Notes under the pieces: model-generated
The model's database searches: none
What the model saw: the letters and a program-made list of their open reading frames with translations, nothing else
What the model was told of the DNA's origin: nothing
In this document: piece by piece, positions 35,681 to 44,707 of the stretch
How positions within the stretch are numbered: position 1 is the first letter of the stretch
Layout of the letters: each line of letters opens with the position of its first letter
Program-made: the position numbers and the translations under genes
From: CBDFJH01 sp965198095
GTDB lineage: Bacteria > Latescibacterota > UBA2968 > GCA-2709665
Assembly: GCA_965198095.1 (NCBI GenBank)
Contig: OZ240239.1
Coordinates: 186,001-250,000 of the forward strand
Length of the DNA stretch: 64,000 nt
Direction of reading: 5' to 3'

Positions 35681-37199
35681 TCTCCAGACTCAGGTCGTGG
35701 ACGACGAAATCACACGCTCGAAGTTTCGGGTTTCGACGCCGAAGCGCGAACTCCACTTCATTCCATCCCTGCTTGATCCACTCAGGCCCGCCCAGATCGT
35801 ATCGCCTGACATAGTTGCCCTGATTTGCGTTCGGCCCAGGCCATACCGTGTGGTGAAGAGGCTGTAAACTCGGGGTCCCTGACAGAGCCTTTCCATTTAA
35901 CCTAGTTTCGAACACGTCCTCCGGCGTTAGTCCCAGCACGATCAACTCCAGGGTGACTGCTTCCAAGGTGCCCCGTTCTGCACCAGACTCCAGGTCGTCG
36001 CTCACCAAAAAACGCAAAGTATTCCCGGGACCCGCAGGCTGCTCTTTCAGTACCAGCGGCAGTTGATGCTCAAACCCGTCAAATGCCGGTATTTCCTGCC
36101 TTCTATGGCCCCCAGATATCACGAATAACTTATCCTGAAATTCTAAAGTCGATGGACTCCCGAGTTGATGCAGCAGGGCGGATTCGTCGATGCTCTCCCG
36201 TGCATAGTGATGAAAATTGAAAGCGTAGATACCGTCCACCCCCTGACGCCAGGCATTAGCAATGCCCGCGCGCAAGGTTGATGCTGGCGGAAACGAATGG
36301 TGTCCAGGGCCTACCGCCTCCGAAGTACAGGCGTAGATACGGCAGTCTGTGCCTTCCGCCATAGCCAGGAAGGGTTCGAAAGGCAGCTCGGTGGCTGCGT
36401 CCCAGTAGGGGCTGGGCGACACATAGTCCACCAACCCTTCTCGGATCCAGGTTTCCACCTCCAGGCCAATCTGAAGGCACTTTTCCGGGGTCCCGGGAAC
36501 CCTGATGCCGAATCCCAGAGGCCGGCCCCGATGTTCGCCGGACCGCTGTAACACGTTTCTTGCCTCGTGCATGTAGTCGGTAAGAATGGAACGACCGGAC
36601 TCGATGTCCGGAAAGTGGTGGCCGGGCTCTCGAAGAAAGTCCCATTCGAAACCGTCTACGTCGTATCGCGTGCAGACCTCTTCCGCCAGCGCCAGACGGT
36701 GGGCCTGCACCTCAGGAATCGCAAAGTTCAGACCTTCATAGGCTTTACCCAGACGACCTTCGGGTGAGCTGCGCCGCTCGCCGAGCGCATACTCGGGATG
36801 GTTCACAGAAAACGCGTTTGGCCATCCGAAACGCTCTCCGTGCACGTCGTTGAATCGCATCCCAGCCCAGTATTCCATGCCCGCTGAATGAGCGGCCTCT
36901 ACAGCCTGCTTCCAGGGATCCTGCCCTTTGGCCCACAACCCTTTCAAAATCTCCTGCTGCCGCCATACGCTGACAAAGTCAACATGCTCAAAATCAATCC
37001 CCCTGGCCTCTGGGACCTCCGTCGGATAAAGCGGGGTCGCAGGGCCGAACCCGAACATATGGCAGACAACGGCATCGACCTGGGTGCCTGTGAGATGACC
37101 TACGGCCTCGTAGACGAAATCCTCGCGAGACATAGGAGGAGAAATACGGAATAGAAAGCTGCCGTCGTTGTTGTAAAAAAAACGCGGTGGTCTTGCCAA
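35649..37199 (-). CDS. TIM-barrel glycosidase-like protein, tandem copy 3
   Basis: A 516-aa protein with a TTG start behind GAGGAGGAAGC (MARPPRFFYNND). The N-terminal ~370 residues look like a GH10/YddW-type (beta/alpha) barrel: ISPPMSREDFVYEAVG, VDAVVCHMFGFG, AGMEYWAGMRFND, and the acidic strand end RYDVDGFEWDFLREPGHHF near residue 190. Residues ~390-516 form a beta-sandwich ending EIKYRILPMRG. No signal peptide. It is the last member of a three-gene tandem array downstream of the second DUF6785 gene. Glycoside hydrolysis is inferred from fold; I cannot assign a CAZy family. Confidence 0.78.
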   Translation of the reverse strand: MARPPRFFYNNDGSFLFRISPPMSREDFVYEAVGHLTGTQVDAVVCHMFGFGPATPLYPTEVPEARGIDFEHVDFVSVWRQQEILKGLWAKGQDPWKQAVEAAHSAGMEYWAGMRFNDVHGERFGWPNAFSVNHPEYALGERRSSPEGRLGKAYEGLNFAIPEVQAHRLALAEEVCTRYDVDGFEWDFLREPGHHFPDIESGRSILTDYMHEARNVLQRSGEHRGRPLGFGIRVPGTPEKCLQIGLEVETWIREGLVDYVSPSPYWDAATELPFEPFLAMAEGTDCRIYACTSEAVGPGHHSFPPASTLRAGIANAWRQGVDGIYAFNFHHYARESIDESALLHQLGSPSTLEFQDKLFVISGGHRRQEIPAFDGFEHQLPLVLKEQPAGPGNTLRFLVSDDLESGAERGTLEAVTLELIVLGLTPEDVFETRLNGKALSGTPSLQPLHHTVWPGPNANQGNYVRRYDLGGPEWIKQGWNEVEFALRRRNPKLRACDFVVHDLSLEIKYRILPMRG

Positions 37200-37266
37200 G
37201 CTTCCTCCTCTTTGGATGTGATTCGATTGTCTTGGTCCAACCTAACTTCGCCCCCGAGATGGATAT

Positions 37267-37300
37267 GACAATCGACGATTAACGGCCCACGGACGACGAG
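37267..37300. repeat. Intergenic reiterated GACGA/ATCGACGA motif
   Basis: ACAATCGACGATTAACGG followed by CCCACGGACGACGAG directly abuts the stop codon of the minus-strand gene ending at 37301. It resembles the string at 51-78. The remainder of the 101-base spacer has only the SD of the next gene. Confidence 0.4.
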
Positions 37301-38863
37301 TTAACCTCTCATTGGTAGAATTCTATACTTGATGTCCAGCCTCAGGTCGTGCACGCCAAAATCAGCTCGGACCATCGGATTTCTTTTTAGAAGCACCAGC
37401 TCCAACTCGTTCCGTCCCTGACGGATCCAGTCCCCGGTTCTCAGGTCGTACTCTAACGCGTAATGAGCTTGAAAGGAGCCAAGGCCGTGCGCTGCCCGAT
37501 AGTGACGCGGATGCAGCCTAAGGTATGGAGTCTCCGGCAAGGTCTTTTCGTTGAGTTTGAACTCGAACAGATCCTCGGACGTCAAACCAAACAGGGTCAG
37601 CCGCAGGGTTACAGCTTCGAGAATGCCTCTGCGATCTGCCGTCTTCAGGTCGTCTCCCACTGAGAATCGAACGGTATGGCCTGGACCTTCGGGTTGAGCC
37701 TTCAAGATCACCGGGAGCTGCTCGTCACCCGAAGGCGTCCTTTCGCGGGGATCCTTGACCGCTTCCGCGTGGCTGCCCGCCACCGCGTACTGTTTGTCCT
37801 TGAGCATCAGCGTGGCAGGATTTCCCAGCTGAGACAGGACTTCTGAATCATCGATCATGTACATCGTCGGATGGTGGAAGTTGAACAGGTAGATGCCGTC
37901 GATCCCCTGGCGCCACGCATTGAGGGCGCCAGCCCGAAGGGTAACGGCAGGTGACGGCCGGTCCTCACCGGGGCCGACCTCCTCCGTGATGCAACCGTAG
38001 ATCCGGCAGTCTGTCTCTTTGGCCATGCCCACGAAGGCGTCGAATGGAAGGTCGGTCGCCGTATCCCAGATGGGCGCCGGTGAGACGATGTCGATCACGC
38101 CCTCCTGCATCCAGGTCTCCAGATCCAGGCCGGTCTCCCTGCATCTCTCCGGGGTTCCCTGTACCCGGATGCAGAACTCCACGGGTCGGCCCCGTTTCTC
38201 GCCGATATCACGAAGCACGTTTCGGGCTTCACGCATGTAATCGGTCAGGACTGGACGTCCCGCTTCTATATCGGGAAAGTGATGCCCAGCGTGCCTCGTG
38301 AAGTCCCACTCGAACCCATCCACATCGTAGCGGGTGCAAACCTCCTCCACCAGGGCCAATCGGTGGGCGCGAACTTCCGGAATTGCAAAATTGAGCCCCT
38401 TGCAGGGAAGGCCCCGGACGTGTTTGTCCGAGGCGCAATGATTACCCAGCTTGTAGTCAGGGTGGTTCACTGAGAACTCGTTTTCCCACTCGAAGCTCCC
38501 CGCGTGAAGGTCGTTGAAACGCATCCCTGCCCAGTACTGCATTCCCGCTGCGTGAACCGCTTCCACGGCCTGTTTCCAGGGATCCTGCCCCTCCGCCCAG
38601 AGCCGCTTCAGAATCTGCTGCTGCCGCCACTGGCTCACGTGATCTACCTGCTCGAAATCCACACCCCTCGCCTCCGGGACCTCCGTCGGGAAGAGCGGCG
38701 TCGCACACCCGAACCCGAACATGTGGCAGACGATCGCATCCACCTGGGTACCAAGGTATCGGCCGACAGCTTCGTAGACGAAGTCATTCACCGTCATCGG
38801 AGGTGAGCAGTAAAGCAGAAAACTCGCGTCGTTGTTACTGAAAAAACGGGGTGGCGATACCAC
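37301..38863 (-). CDS. TIM-barrel glycosidase-like protein, tandem copy 2
   Basis: About 520 aa from the GTG at 38863 (VVSPPRFFSNNDASF), which has AAGGGAG five bases upstream and aligns with the paralogues; a TTG at 38878 would add five residues. It shows the same barrel landmarks, including VDAIVCHMFGFG, GMQYWAGMRFNDLH and YDVDGFEWDFTRHAGHHF (Thr-Arg-His where the others have Leu-Arg-Glu), and the same C-terminal beta domain. It is the most diverged of the three. No signal peptide. Confidence 0.77.
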   Translation of the reverse strand: MVSPPRFFSNNDASFLLYCSPPMTVNDFVYEAVGRYLGTQVDAIVCHMFGFGCATPLFPTEVPEARGVDFEQVDHVSQWRQQQILKRLWAEGQDPWKQAVEAVHAAGMQYWAGMRFNDLHAGSFEWENEFSVNHPDYKLGNHCASDKHVRGLPCKGLNFAIPEVRAHRLALVEEVCTRYDVDGFEWDFTRHAGHHFPDIEAGRPVLTDYMREARNVLRDIGEKRGRPVEFCIRVQGTPERCRETGLDLETWMQEGVIDIVSPAPIWDTATDLPFDAFVGMAKETDCRIYGCITEEVGPGEDRPSPAVTLRAGALNAWRQGIDGIYLFNFHHPTMYMIDDSEVLSQLGNPATLMLKDKQYAVAGSHAEAVKDPRERTPSGDEQLPVILKAQPEGPGHTVRFSVGDDLKTADRRGILEAVTLRLTLFGLTSEDLFEFKLNEKTLPETPYLRLHPRHYRAAHGLGSFQAHYALEYDLRTGDWIRQGRNELELVLLKRNPMVRADFGVHDLRLDIKYRILPMRG

Positions 38864-38896
38864 AGGCGCTCCCTTCAATTACAACTTTCATCTGAC

Positions 38897-38919
38897 TCCG
38901 CAATCCCAAATCCGCAATC
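38897..38919. repeat. Intergenic repeat, CCGCAAT/CCCAAAT type
   Basis: TCCGCAATCCCAAATCCGCA lies three bases beyond the stop codon of the gene ending at 38923. It has the same 20-base core as at 2147, 4947 and 27063. Confidence 0.65.
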
Positions 38920-38922
38920 GAA

Positions 38923-40491
38923 TCAGCCTCGCACAGGCAAGGTTCGATACTTGATTTCCAATTTCAGATCGTGCACAGCAAATTCAGCCCTGACCCTTGG
39001 ATTCCGACGCCGAAGCGCGAGATCCAACGCATTCGAGCCCTTCCGGATCCAGTCTCGGCTCCGCAGCAGGTCGTATCGCAGAAGGTAGTGACCATTGGAG
39101 GCTGTGTGGCCATACCCGGCACGATAATGCGGCGGATGCAATTCCAGATGCGGCCGCTCGGGCAAACTCTTCCCGTTCAGCTTGACCTCGAAAAGGTCTT
39201 CTGATGTGAGACCGACGATGGCCAGCTCCAAGATCACCGCTTCCAGGATGCCTCTGTTCGCGGCCGTCTCAAGGTCATCGCCCACCGTGAAGCTTATCGT
39301 CTGTCCGGATCCTGTAGGTTGCTCTTCCAGTAGCGAGGGCAGTTGATGTCGAAAAGCCTCGAATATGAGACGCTCGTGGGGGAACTGTTTCACGGTCGCG
39401 TGTCCACCCGCCACCATATACTGCTTGTCCTTGACTTTCAGGGTTTTCATGTCCCCCAACTGAAATAAGAGCTCTGAATCATCGGTGTTGACCATGGTCG
39501 TGTGATGGAAGTTGAAGACATAGATGCCATCTATCCCCTGGCGCCACGCATTGAGCGCTCCGGCGCGCAAGGTCGCCGCGGGAGACGGCCGATAGGGGCC
39601 GGGGCCCACCTGTTCGGAAGTACACGCGTAGATGCGGCAGTCTGTGTCCCGCGCCATGGCCACGAAGGCGTCGAAGGGGAGGTCAGTCGCTGTATCCCAG
39701 TATGGGGCCGGCGAGACGACGTCCACCAGTCCCTCTTTGATCCAGGTTTCGAGCTCCAGCCCGACTTCGTGGCACTTTGCGGGCGTTGCTGGAACCCGGA
39801 TGCCAAACGCCACCCGACGGCCCCGTTGCTCGCCGATACGTTGAAGCACATTCCGCGCCTCGCACACATAATCGGTCAGGAGGGCACGACCGGATTCGAT
39901 GTCCGGAAAGTGGTGGCCCGGTTCTCGAAGAAAATCCCACTCAAAACCGTCCACGTCATAGCGCGTGCAAACCTCATCTATCAGGGCCATGCGATGGGCG
40001 CGGACCTCCGGGATCGTGAAGTCCAGACCGCGACACGGCTCGCCCGCGCGATGCAGGCCGGACCCGCACTTCTCGCCCAGCTTGTAGTCCGGATGGTGAA
40101 CCGAAAACGGGTTCGGCCACTCAAAGATCGCGCCGTGAAGGTCGTTGAATCGCATTCCGGCCCAGTATTCCATCCCTGCGGAATGGGCTGCCTCCACAGC
40201 CTGCTTCCAGGGATCCTGCCCCTTAGCCCAAAACCGTTTCAAAATCTCCTGCTGCCGCCATACGCTCACAAAGTCGACCTGTTCAAAGTCGATCCCCCGG
40301 GCCTCCGGCACTTCCGTCGGATAGAGCGGGGTTGCAGGGCCGAACCCGAACATGTGGCAGACCAACGCATCCACCTGCGTACCGGCAAATCGGCCGACCG
40401 TCTCGTAAACAAAGTCGTCGGTCGTCATCGGAGGGGACGAGTAGTGCAGAAAGCTCGCGTCGTTGTTGTAAAAAAGGCGAGGGGAACTCAT
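38923..40491 (-). CDS. TIM-barrel glycosidase-like protein, tandem copy 1
   Basis: A 522-aa paralogue starting at ATG (MSSPRLFYNNDASFLHYSS), 55 bases after the stop codon of the DUF6785 gene. Barrel landmarks are VDALVCHMFGFGPATPLYP, GMEYWAGMRFNDLHG and YDVDGFEWDFLREPGHHF, with an ICTSEQVGPGP-type late strand. The C-terminal beta domain ends KYRTLPVRG. It sits in the same transcription unit as the membrane protein and copies 2 and 3. Probably intracellular, judging by the missing signal peptide. Confidence 0.78.
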   Translation of the reverse strand: MSSPRLFYNNDASFLHYSSPPMTTDDFVYETVGRFAGTQVDALVCHMFGFGPATPLYPTEVPEARGIDFEQVDFVSVWRQQEILKRFWAKGQDPWKQAVEAAHSAGMEYWAGMRFNDLHGAIFEWPNPFSVHHPDYKLGEKCGSGLHRAGEPCRGLDFTIPEVRAHRMALIDEVCTRYDVDGFEWDFLREPGHHFPDIESGRALLTDYVCEARNVLQRIGEQRGRRVAFGIRVPATPAKCHEVGLELETWIKEGLVDVVSPAPYWDTATDLPFDAFVAMARDTDCRIYACTSEQVGPGPYRPSPAATLRAGALNAWRQGIDGIYVFNFHHTTMVNTDDSELLFQLGDMKTLKVKDKQYMVAGGHATVKQFPHERLIFEAFRHQLPSLLEEQPTGSGQTISFTVGDDLETAANRGILEAVILELAIVGLTSEDLFEVKLNGKSLPERPHLELHPPHYRAGYGHTASNGHYLLRYDLLRSRDWIRKGSNALDLALRRRNPRVRAEFAVHDLKLEIKYRTLPVRG

Positions 40492-40546
40492 GCGCGCTCC
40501 GCCATCCGTCGCTTATGGCACCGTCCTTTGTCTTCCCGGGACCCGA

Positions 40547-42535
40547 TCACCACTCGTGCACCTGATGTCCGTGGCCGGGAAACCAGATCGCGTCTAGGAT
40601 AAAGCACCAGACCACGCCCGCGGTATGTCCGACGAGAAGGCCCAGAAAGACCGGTTTGGCCCGCTGGTAGAGATTGACCCCACCGATGCGCATCAAGATC
40701 GACTTGATCACCCACGTAAAGAAGACCGGCATGACCAAGCCCGCGTTGTTGTCTGCTGCGGCGAGCGTCAGTCCGATCGGATGAATCGGCCACCACGAAA
40801 ATCGATAGCGCAAGAAGGTGAACAGGACCATGAGGGCGGCGCCGATGCCGTAGAAGAGCAGACGGATCGTGTCGGGGGGCCTGGGCGACTTCATCATCCC
40901 CAGCGTCGATGAGAAGACGCCTTTGGGATTTCCACCGAACCACCAGAAATGGTAGCCGCCGTAGATATGGCCGAAATGAATCGTGGCGATAGCTGAAGTG
41001 AGCAGGCCGGCCAGGACGCCCAAACCGACGAATAGAAGCAGAAGGCGACGACCCCCGCGAACCGTGTCCCCCCACTTTGCGACGTGGGCAAGGCCCGGCG
41101 TGAACAGTCCCCTCATGTAGTCGATGAGGGAGTAGGAAAGCAGAATCGTCGTCATCGTCGCCCTGGAAAGCACGTCGGTCCCCCTCAGGTCCATCACGAA
41201 AGCCTGGGCGGTGACGGTCGACTGAGCATACGGGACACCCGCCTCGGCAGCGAGCCTCGCCATTCCGATGTAGATGATGCTCGTCGCAAACACGAACATC
41301 AGCACGGTCGTCATATCCATGCCGACACGATGAAGCCAGAACATGGCGTAGGCCAGGCTCAGGAGGAGTCCGAGGACAGAAGTCCTGTAGGAAAGCATCT
41401 CGCCGCTATCGTCCACGGGGTAACCGGGACGGATGGCCTTCATCAAGACATCTTTCAGATGATGGCGCGCCACCCAGAGGCGCCAGATGACGAAAAAGGC
41501 CAGCGCGCCGTGGCACTGCCACGCCTCAGTCGGGGGATCTGCCCCGAACGAGTCCGTCGCCCACCCGATCCGGTAGCCCAATCGGTTCTTGATCCCCCCT
41601 TCCACGACGTGCACGAGGAAGAAGAACCAGACGCTGAACAGCACCTGCAGATTCGCGAAGTAGGCAAACCCCATCGTGAAGAACTGGAACGGCTTTACGA
41701 TGACGAACGGGGAATATCGGGTGAAACGAAAGATTCCGCCGTTCGGAATCGATCGAATGTCCGGAACGGCGGGAGAAAACCAGGAGAGCGATTTCCAGAA
41801 GAGCAGCGAGAAGGCAAAAAGGGCGGCGATCCAGAAGAGCTTCCCTCGCATAAATTCGGGAAACAGACGGGAGGAACGCGCGTCACGAGCCATTTCAAGA
41901 GGCACTTCGGCCAGGGGATAGGCCAGCTTTTCGTGCTCCGCCCACTGCTTTCTGAGGATCACCATCACACAGGCGGAGGCGATGAACACCGAGGCGATCA
42001 GGCTGGCCCACCAGAGCAGGGGAATCACCCACGCCCCCCAAGGCGCCGCCACACCGGGCGGAAGGCCTTCGTAGAAAACGCGAAGAGCCTCCCGATCGGT
42101 CAGGACGGTCCAGTCGTTGAGATGGGGGTGGTAGAACTCCTCCCACTGGTTTTCGGGAGAGTCGAAGTAGAAGGGGGCGGAAATGATGCTGATGAAAAAA
42201 CCGGTTATCCCCGACGTGGGAACGACCGATCCGACGATGCCGACCGCCACGATCACCAGCAGCTCGGAAGGGGAAAGCGCAAACCGCTGCCGGAGGCGTT
42301 TGAGCAGCGGATTGACAACGGCGACCAGAACGATGAAAATGGCGAGAAGGGTCAGCTGAAACGTGCTCAGGTTGAGCCGCGTCGACCGAACGATCGTCTC
42401 GGAATAGGTGACCCAGAGATTGACGGCGACGACCGTCGTGATGCCGAGCGTGACCGATCGTAGCGTAATGCCCTGTTCCCGGGCCGCCTCAACCCGAGGA
42501 CTCAAGGAGGGCGCGACAGCTTGCGGCTCAGCCAA
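40547..42535 (-). CDS. DUF6785-type polytopic membrane protein, second copy
   Basis: A 662-aa membrane protein with a TTG start behind AGAGGAGC. It aligns along its whole length with the protein at 85-2088, including ITLRSVTLGI, INLWVTYS-like NLWVTYSETI, FALSPSELLVIVAVGIVGS, SGITGFF, PENQWEEFYHPHL and the end WFPGHGHQVHEW. It has roughly a dozen membrane spans. It lies between a DUF6807 gene upstream and the three TIM-barrel genes downstream, mirroring the first copy, which adjoins four propeller genes. A transporter-like function is likely but unproven. Confidence 0.86.
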   Translation of the reverse strand: MAEPQAVAPSLSPRVEAAREQGITLRSVTLGITTVVAVNLWVTYSETIVRSTRLNLSTFQLTLLAIFIVLVAVVNPLLKRLRQRFALSPSELLVIVAVGIVGSVVPTSGITGFFISIISAPFYFDSPENQWEEFYHPHLNDWTVLTDREALRVFYEGLPPGVAAPWGAWVIPLLWWASLIASVFIASACVMVILRKQWAEHEKLAYPLAEVPLEMARDARSSRLFPEFMRGKLFWIAALFAFSLLFWKSLSWFSPAVPDIRSIPNGGIFRFTRYSPFVIVKPFQFFTMGFAYFANLQVLFSVWFFFLVHVVEGGIKNRLGYRIGWATDSFGADPPTEAWQCHGALAFFVIWRLWVARHHLKDVLMKAIRPGYPVDDSGEMLSYRTSVLGLLLSLAYAMFWLHRVGMDMTTVLMFVFATSIIYIGMARLAAEAGVPYAQSTVTAQAFVMDLRGTDVLSRATMTTILLSYSLIDYMRGLFTPGLAHVAKWGDTVRGGRRLLLLFVGLGVLAGLLTSAIATIHFGHIYGGYHFWWFGGNPKGVFSSTLGMMKSPRPPDTIRLLFYGIGAALMVLFTFLRYRFSWWPIHPIGLTLAAADNNAGLVMPVFFTWVIKSILMRIGGVNLYQRAKPVFLGLLVGHTAGVVWCFILDAIWFPGHGHQVHEW

Positions 42536-42662
42536 TCCTGCTCCTCTTCAATTGGCGTCGTAAGGGCACGGCGCGCCCTGTCCGGCAAACTTTCCGATGC
42601 TCGCTGATCGGGGGGCGCATTGGCGCGGGCGACGAACAACGGTCTTACGTTTACCCGGTCTC

Positions 42663-43598
42663 TTACGGGGCCGTCTCTTCCTTGAAGGCCTGGAAGAGCT
42701 CCGAAACCCTTGCGTCGAAGGGATCGCCATCGTGGGCGACCACTCGAATCGCCACGTCCACCTCGTCCCCACGACAGACGAACGTGCCCCCTTTCCTAAA
42801 CGGGTTTACGCGGATCGATCCGTACGTGGCCGCGTACCACGCCACGTTCCCCATCGACGGAAACTGAAAGACGGCCATCCCGACCGTTCTCCCCTCCGGA
42901 TCCTTACCGTAATAGTCGACCCAGTCTGAATGCTGCCAGATCACATCCTCACCCTCGCGACCCTCCGAGTCCACCAGGTTGGCCCCAGCAACGGGTCTAA
43001 GGAAGTCCGCCACACGGATCGTGAAGTAACCGTGCCGCGACGGGCCCAGGCGAAGGTCCCAGAGCGTGGGCCGAAGCTGCGACCGGACGTCGATGATGTT
43101 CGCGACATCGCCGGGAAAAACGCCGATCGTGCGCATCTCCTCCGCGACGATGCGGCGATACTTCGGGCTGTAGCCCTCCTCGGGTCCCTGCCACTGCGTC
43201 CGCATAATCATCTCCAGATGGTCTTCGCCCAGCTCCGTGCACTCGTTCTGCGCGGTGCAGATGATGCGCCCCTCTCCCCTACCCCGCATATCCACTTCAT
43301 TGGTATAAAAGCACATCGGCGGGTCTTCGAACCGCCCTGCGGCGGAGGTCTGGTAGGTGAAAAAATAGTCGTTGCCTACCGTGATCGATTGATGAAAAGG
43401 ATGATCATTCGTCGACCGCTCGTTGGTGACCCCGACCCCCGAAGGCGTCAAGACCGGGTAGACGTAGCAGCGCCGGGAAGACTGGTTGAAGCCTGTTACC
43501 GGCTTCCCCTTCCAGCCGACCTTCACGACTCGAGTCGGGTCGTCTCTCCAGTCGTCGGGGACGGACAGGGCTGTGCTCTCTACCGAAAACCATTTCAT
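42663..43598 (-). CDS. DUF6807 (PmoA-like) family protein, copy 2
   Basis: A 311-aa protein of the family often labelled 'methane oxygenase PmoA' or DUF6807, although it is soluble and unrelated to particulate methane monooxygenase. Landmarks are NERSTNDHPFHQSITVGNDYFF near residue 60, GPSRHGYFTIRVADFLRP near 190, and YGSIRVNPFRKGG near 265. The ATG has AAAGGAG upstream. It follows a Gfo/Idh gene by 15 bases in the same operon. The related gene at 51743 has a similar setting. Function is unknown; beta-sandwich carbohydrate binding or hydrolysis is a possible inference. Confidence 0.82.
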   Translation of the reverse strand: MKWFSVESTALSVPDDWRDDPTRVVKVGWKGKPVTGFNQSSRRCYVYPVLTPSGVGVTNERSTNDHPFHQSITVGNDYFFTYQTSAAGRFEDPPMCFYTNEVDMRGRGEGRIICTAQNECTELGEDHLEMIMRTQWQGPEEGYSPKYRRIVAEEMRTIGVFPGDVANIIDVRSQLRPTLWDLRLGPSRHGYFTIRVADFLRPVAGANLVDSEGREGEDVIWQHSDWVDYYGKDPEGRTVGMAVFQFPSMGNVAWYAATYGSIRVNPFRKGGTFVCRGDEVDVAIRVVAHDGDPFDARVSELFQAFKEETAP

Positions 43599-43613
43599 GG
43601 CATCATTCTCCTT

Positions 43614-44705
43614 TTATCTGGAGGGCGCATCCATCTGCCTCCGGATCCTCGCTGGCTGATCACCGTGAAGTGTTTCTAGAGAGTGAATCGCCAGACTGCG
43701 GTCTTCCACCGGAAGCGTAACCTTTACGCACCCGCGGCGGTGCGACTCGCGGAGGGCTACGGCAACCTCCAGCGCAGCGCGACCGTCATCGCCGGAACAC
43801 TTGGGCGGCTGGCCCGTCTCAATCGCGCGCGCAATGTCCTCGACGATTGTCAGTCCCATCCCCTGCATCCTGACCGGCCACGGGAAGGGGACCTCGGCAG
43901 GCTGGCCTCCCTTGAGAAGCACGAGCTCCTGCCCCTGACCGTTGGACTTGAATCGTATCATCCCCTTTTCGCCGATCACGTGGATCTCCCACCCGGCGGC
44001 CCCGGTCGGCGTGCTCCGAATGTAGCTGCGCACCCCGTTATCGAAGGCCAGGTATCCATTCCCCATCAGATCCTCGTCACCGGACGCTGCCTCGTCCGAC
44101 TCCATCTCTCCGAAGACCCATTCCACCTCACCCAGCGACAGAAAGCGAACCGCGTCGATCAGGTGGCTGCCGTTGTGAGAGAGCCCGCACCTGCAGTATC
44201 CGGTCACCTGAAGGAGCGGGCCCAGCGTTCCGTCGTCGATCAACCGTCTGGCCTCGGAGTAGAACGGGTGCCAGCGCCTCGAGCAGTTGATCGCGAGCGC
44301 AACGCCATTTTCGCGACACACATTCACCATGCGGTCTGCCTCCTCCAGACTGATCGCGATCGGCTTCTCCCCCCATATGGCCTTCACGCCGGCCCGCGCT
44401 ACATCCTCCACGATACCTGCCCGAATCTTGGCCGTAGTACAGACACTCACGACATCCAGCTGTTCATTCGCGAGCATCTCCTTGTAGTCACTGTAGAGAT
44501 GATCAGAGGACAGCCCCCATCGCTCGCCGAAGATCTCGCGCTGCTCGTCGTGCGGATCCGCGCCTGCTGAGAGCTCGGTCAGCGGCGACGCCACATACGT
44601 GGGTCCGTGACAGTAGGGGATGAAGACCGTGCTGCCGGCCTTCATCTCATCATCGAAGGTGCTGCCCATGCGGCCCAATCCGATAACCGCGGCGCGATAG
44701 GCCAT
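43614..44705 (-). CDS. Gfo/Idh/MocA family oxidoreductase
   Basis: A 363-aa protein from the ATG at 44705 (MAYRAAVIGLGRMGSTF), with GGGAGGG upstream; the open frame extends to 45002 but that part is not conserved-looking. The Rossmann motif is VIGLGRMGS and the EKP lies in AIWGEKPIAISLEEADRM near residue 105. The C-terminal domain ends GRAALEVAVALRESH followed by VTLPVEDRSL. Only two bases separate it from the stop codon of the preceding 245-aa gene, so the two are surely cotranscribed. Probably an NAD(P)-linked sugar or polyol dehydrogenase. Confidence 0.9.
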   Translation of the reverse strand: MAYRAAVIGLGRMGSTFDDEMKAGSTVFIPYCHGPTYVASPLTELSAGADPHDEQREIFGERWGLSSDHLYSDYKEMLANEQLDVVSVCTTAKIRAGIVEDVARAGVKAIWGEKPIAISLEEADRMVNVCRENGVALAINCSRRWHPFYSEARRLIDDGTLGPLLQVTGYCRCGLSHNGSHLIDAVRFLSLGEVEWVFGEMESDEAASGDEDLMGNGYLAFDNGVRSYIRSTPTGAAGWEIHVIGEKGMIRFKSNGQGQELVLLKGGQPAEVPFPWPVRMQGMGLTIVEDIARAIETGQPPKCSGDDGRAALEVAVALRESHRRGCVKVTLPVEDRSLAIHSLETLHGDQPARIRRQMDAPSR

Positions 44706-44707
44706 GT

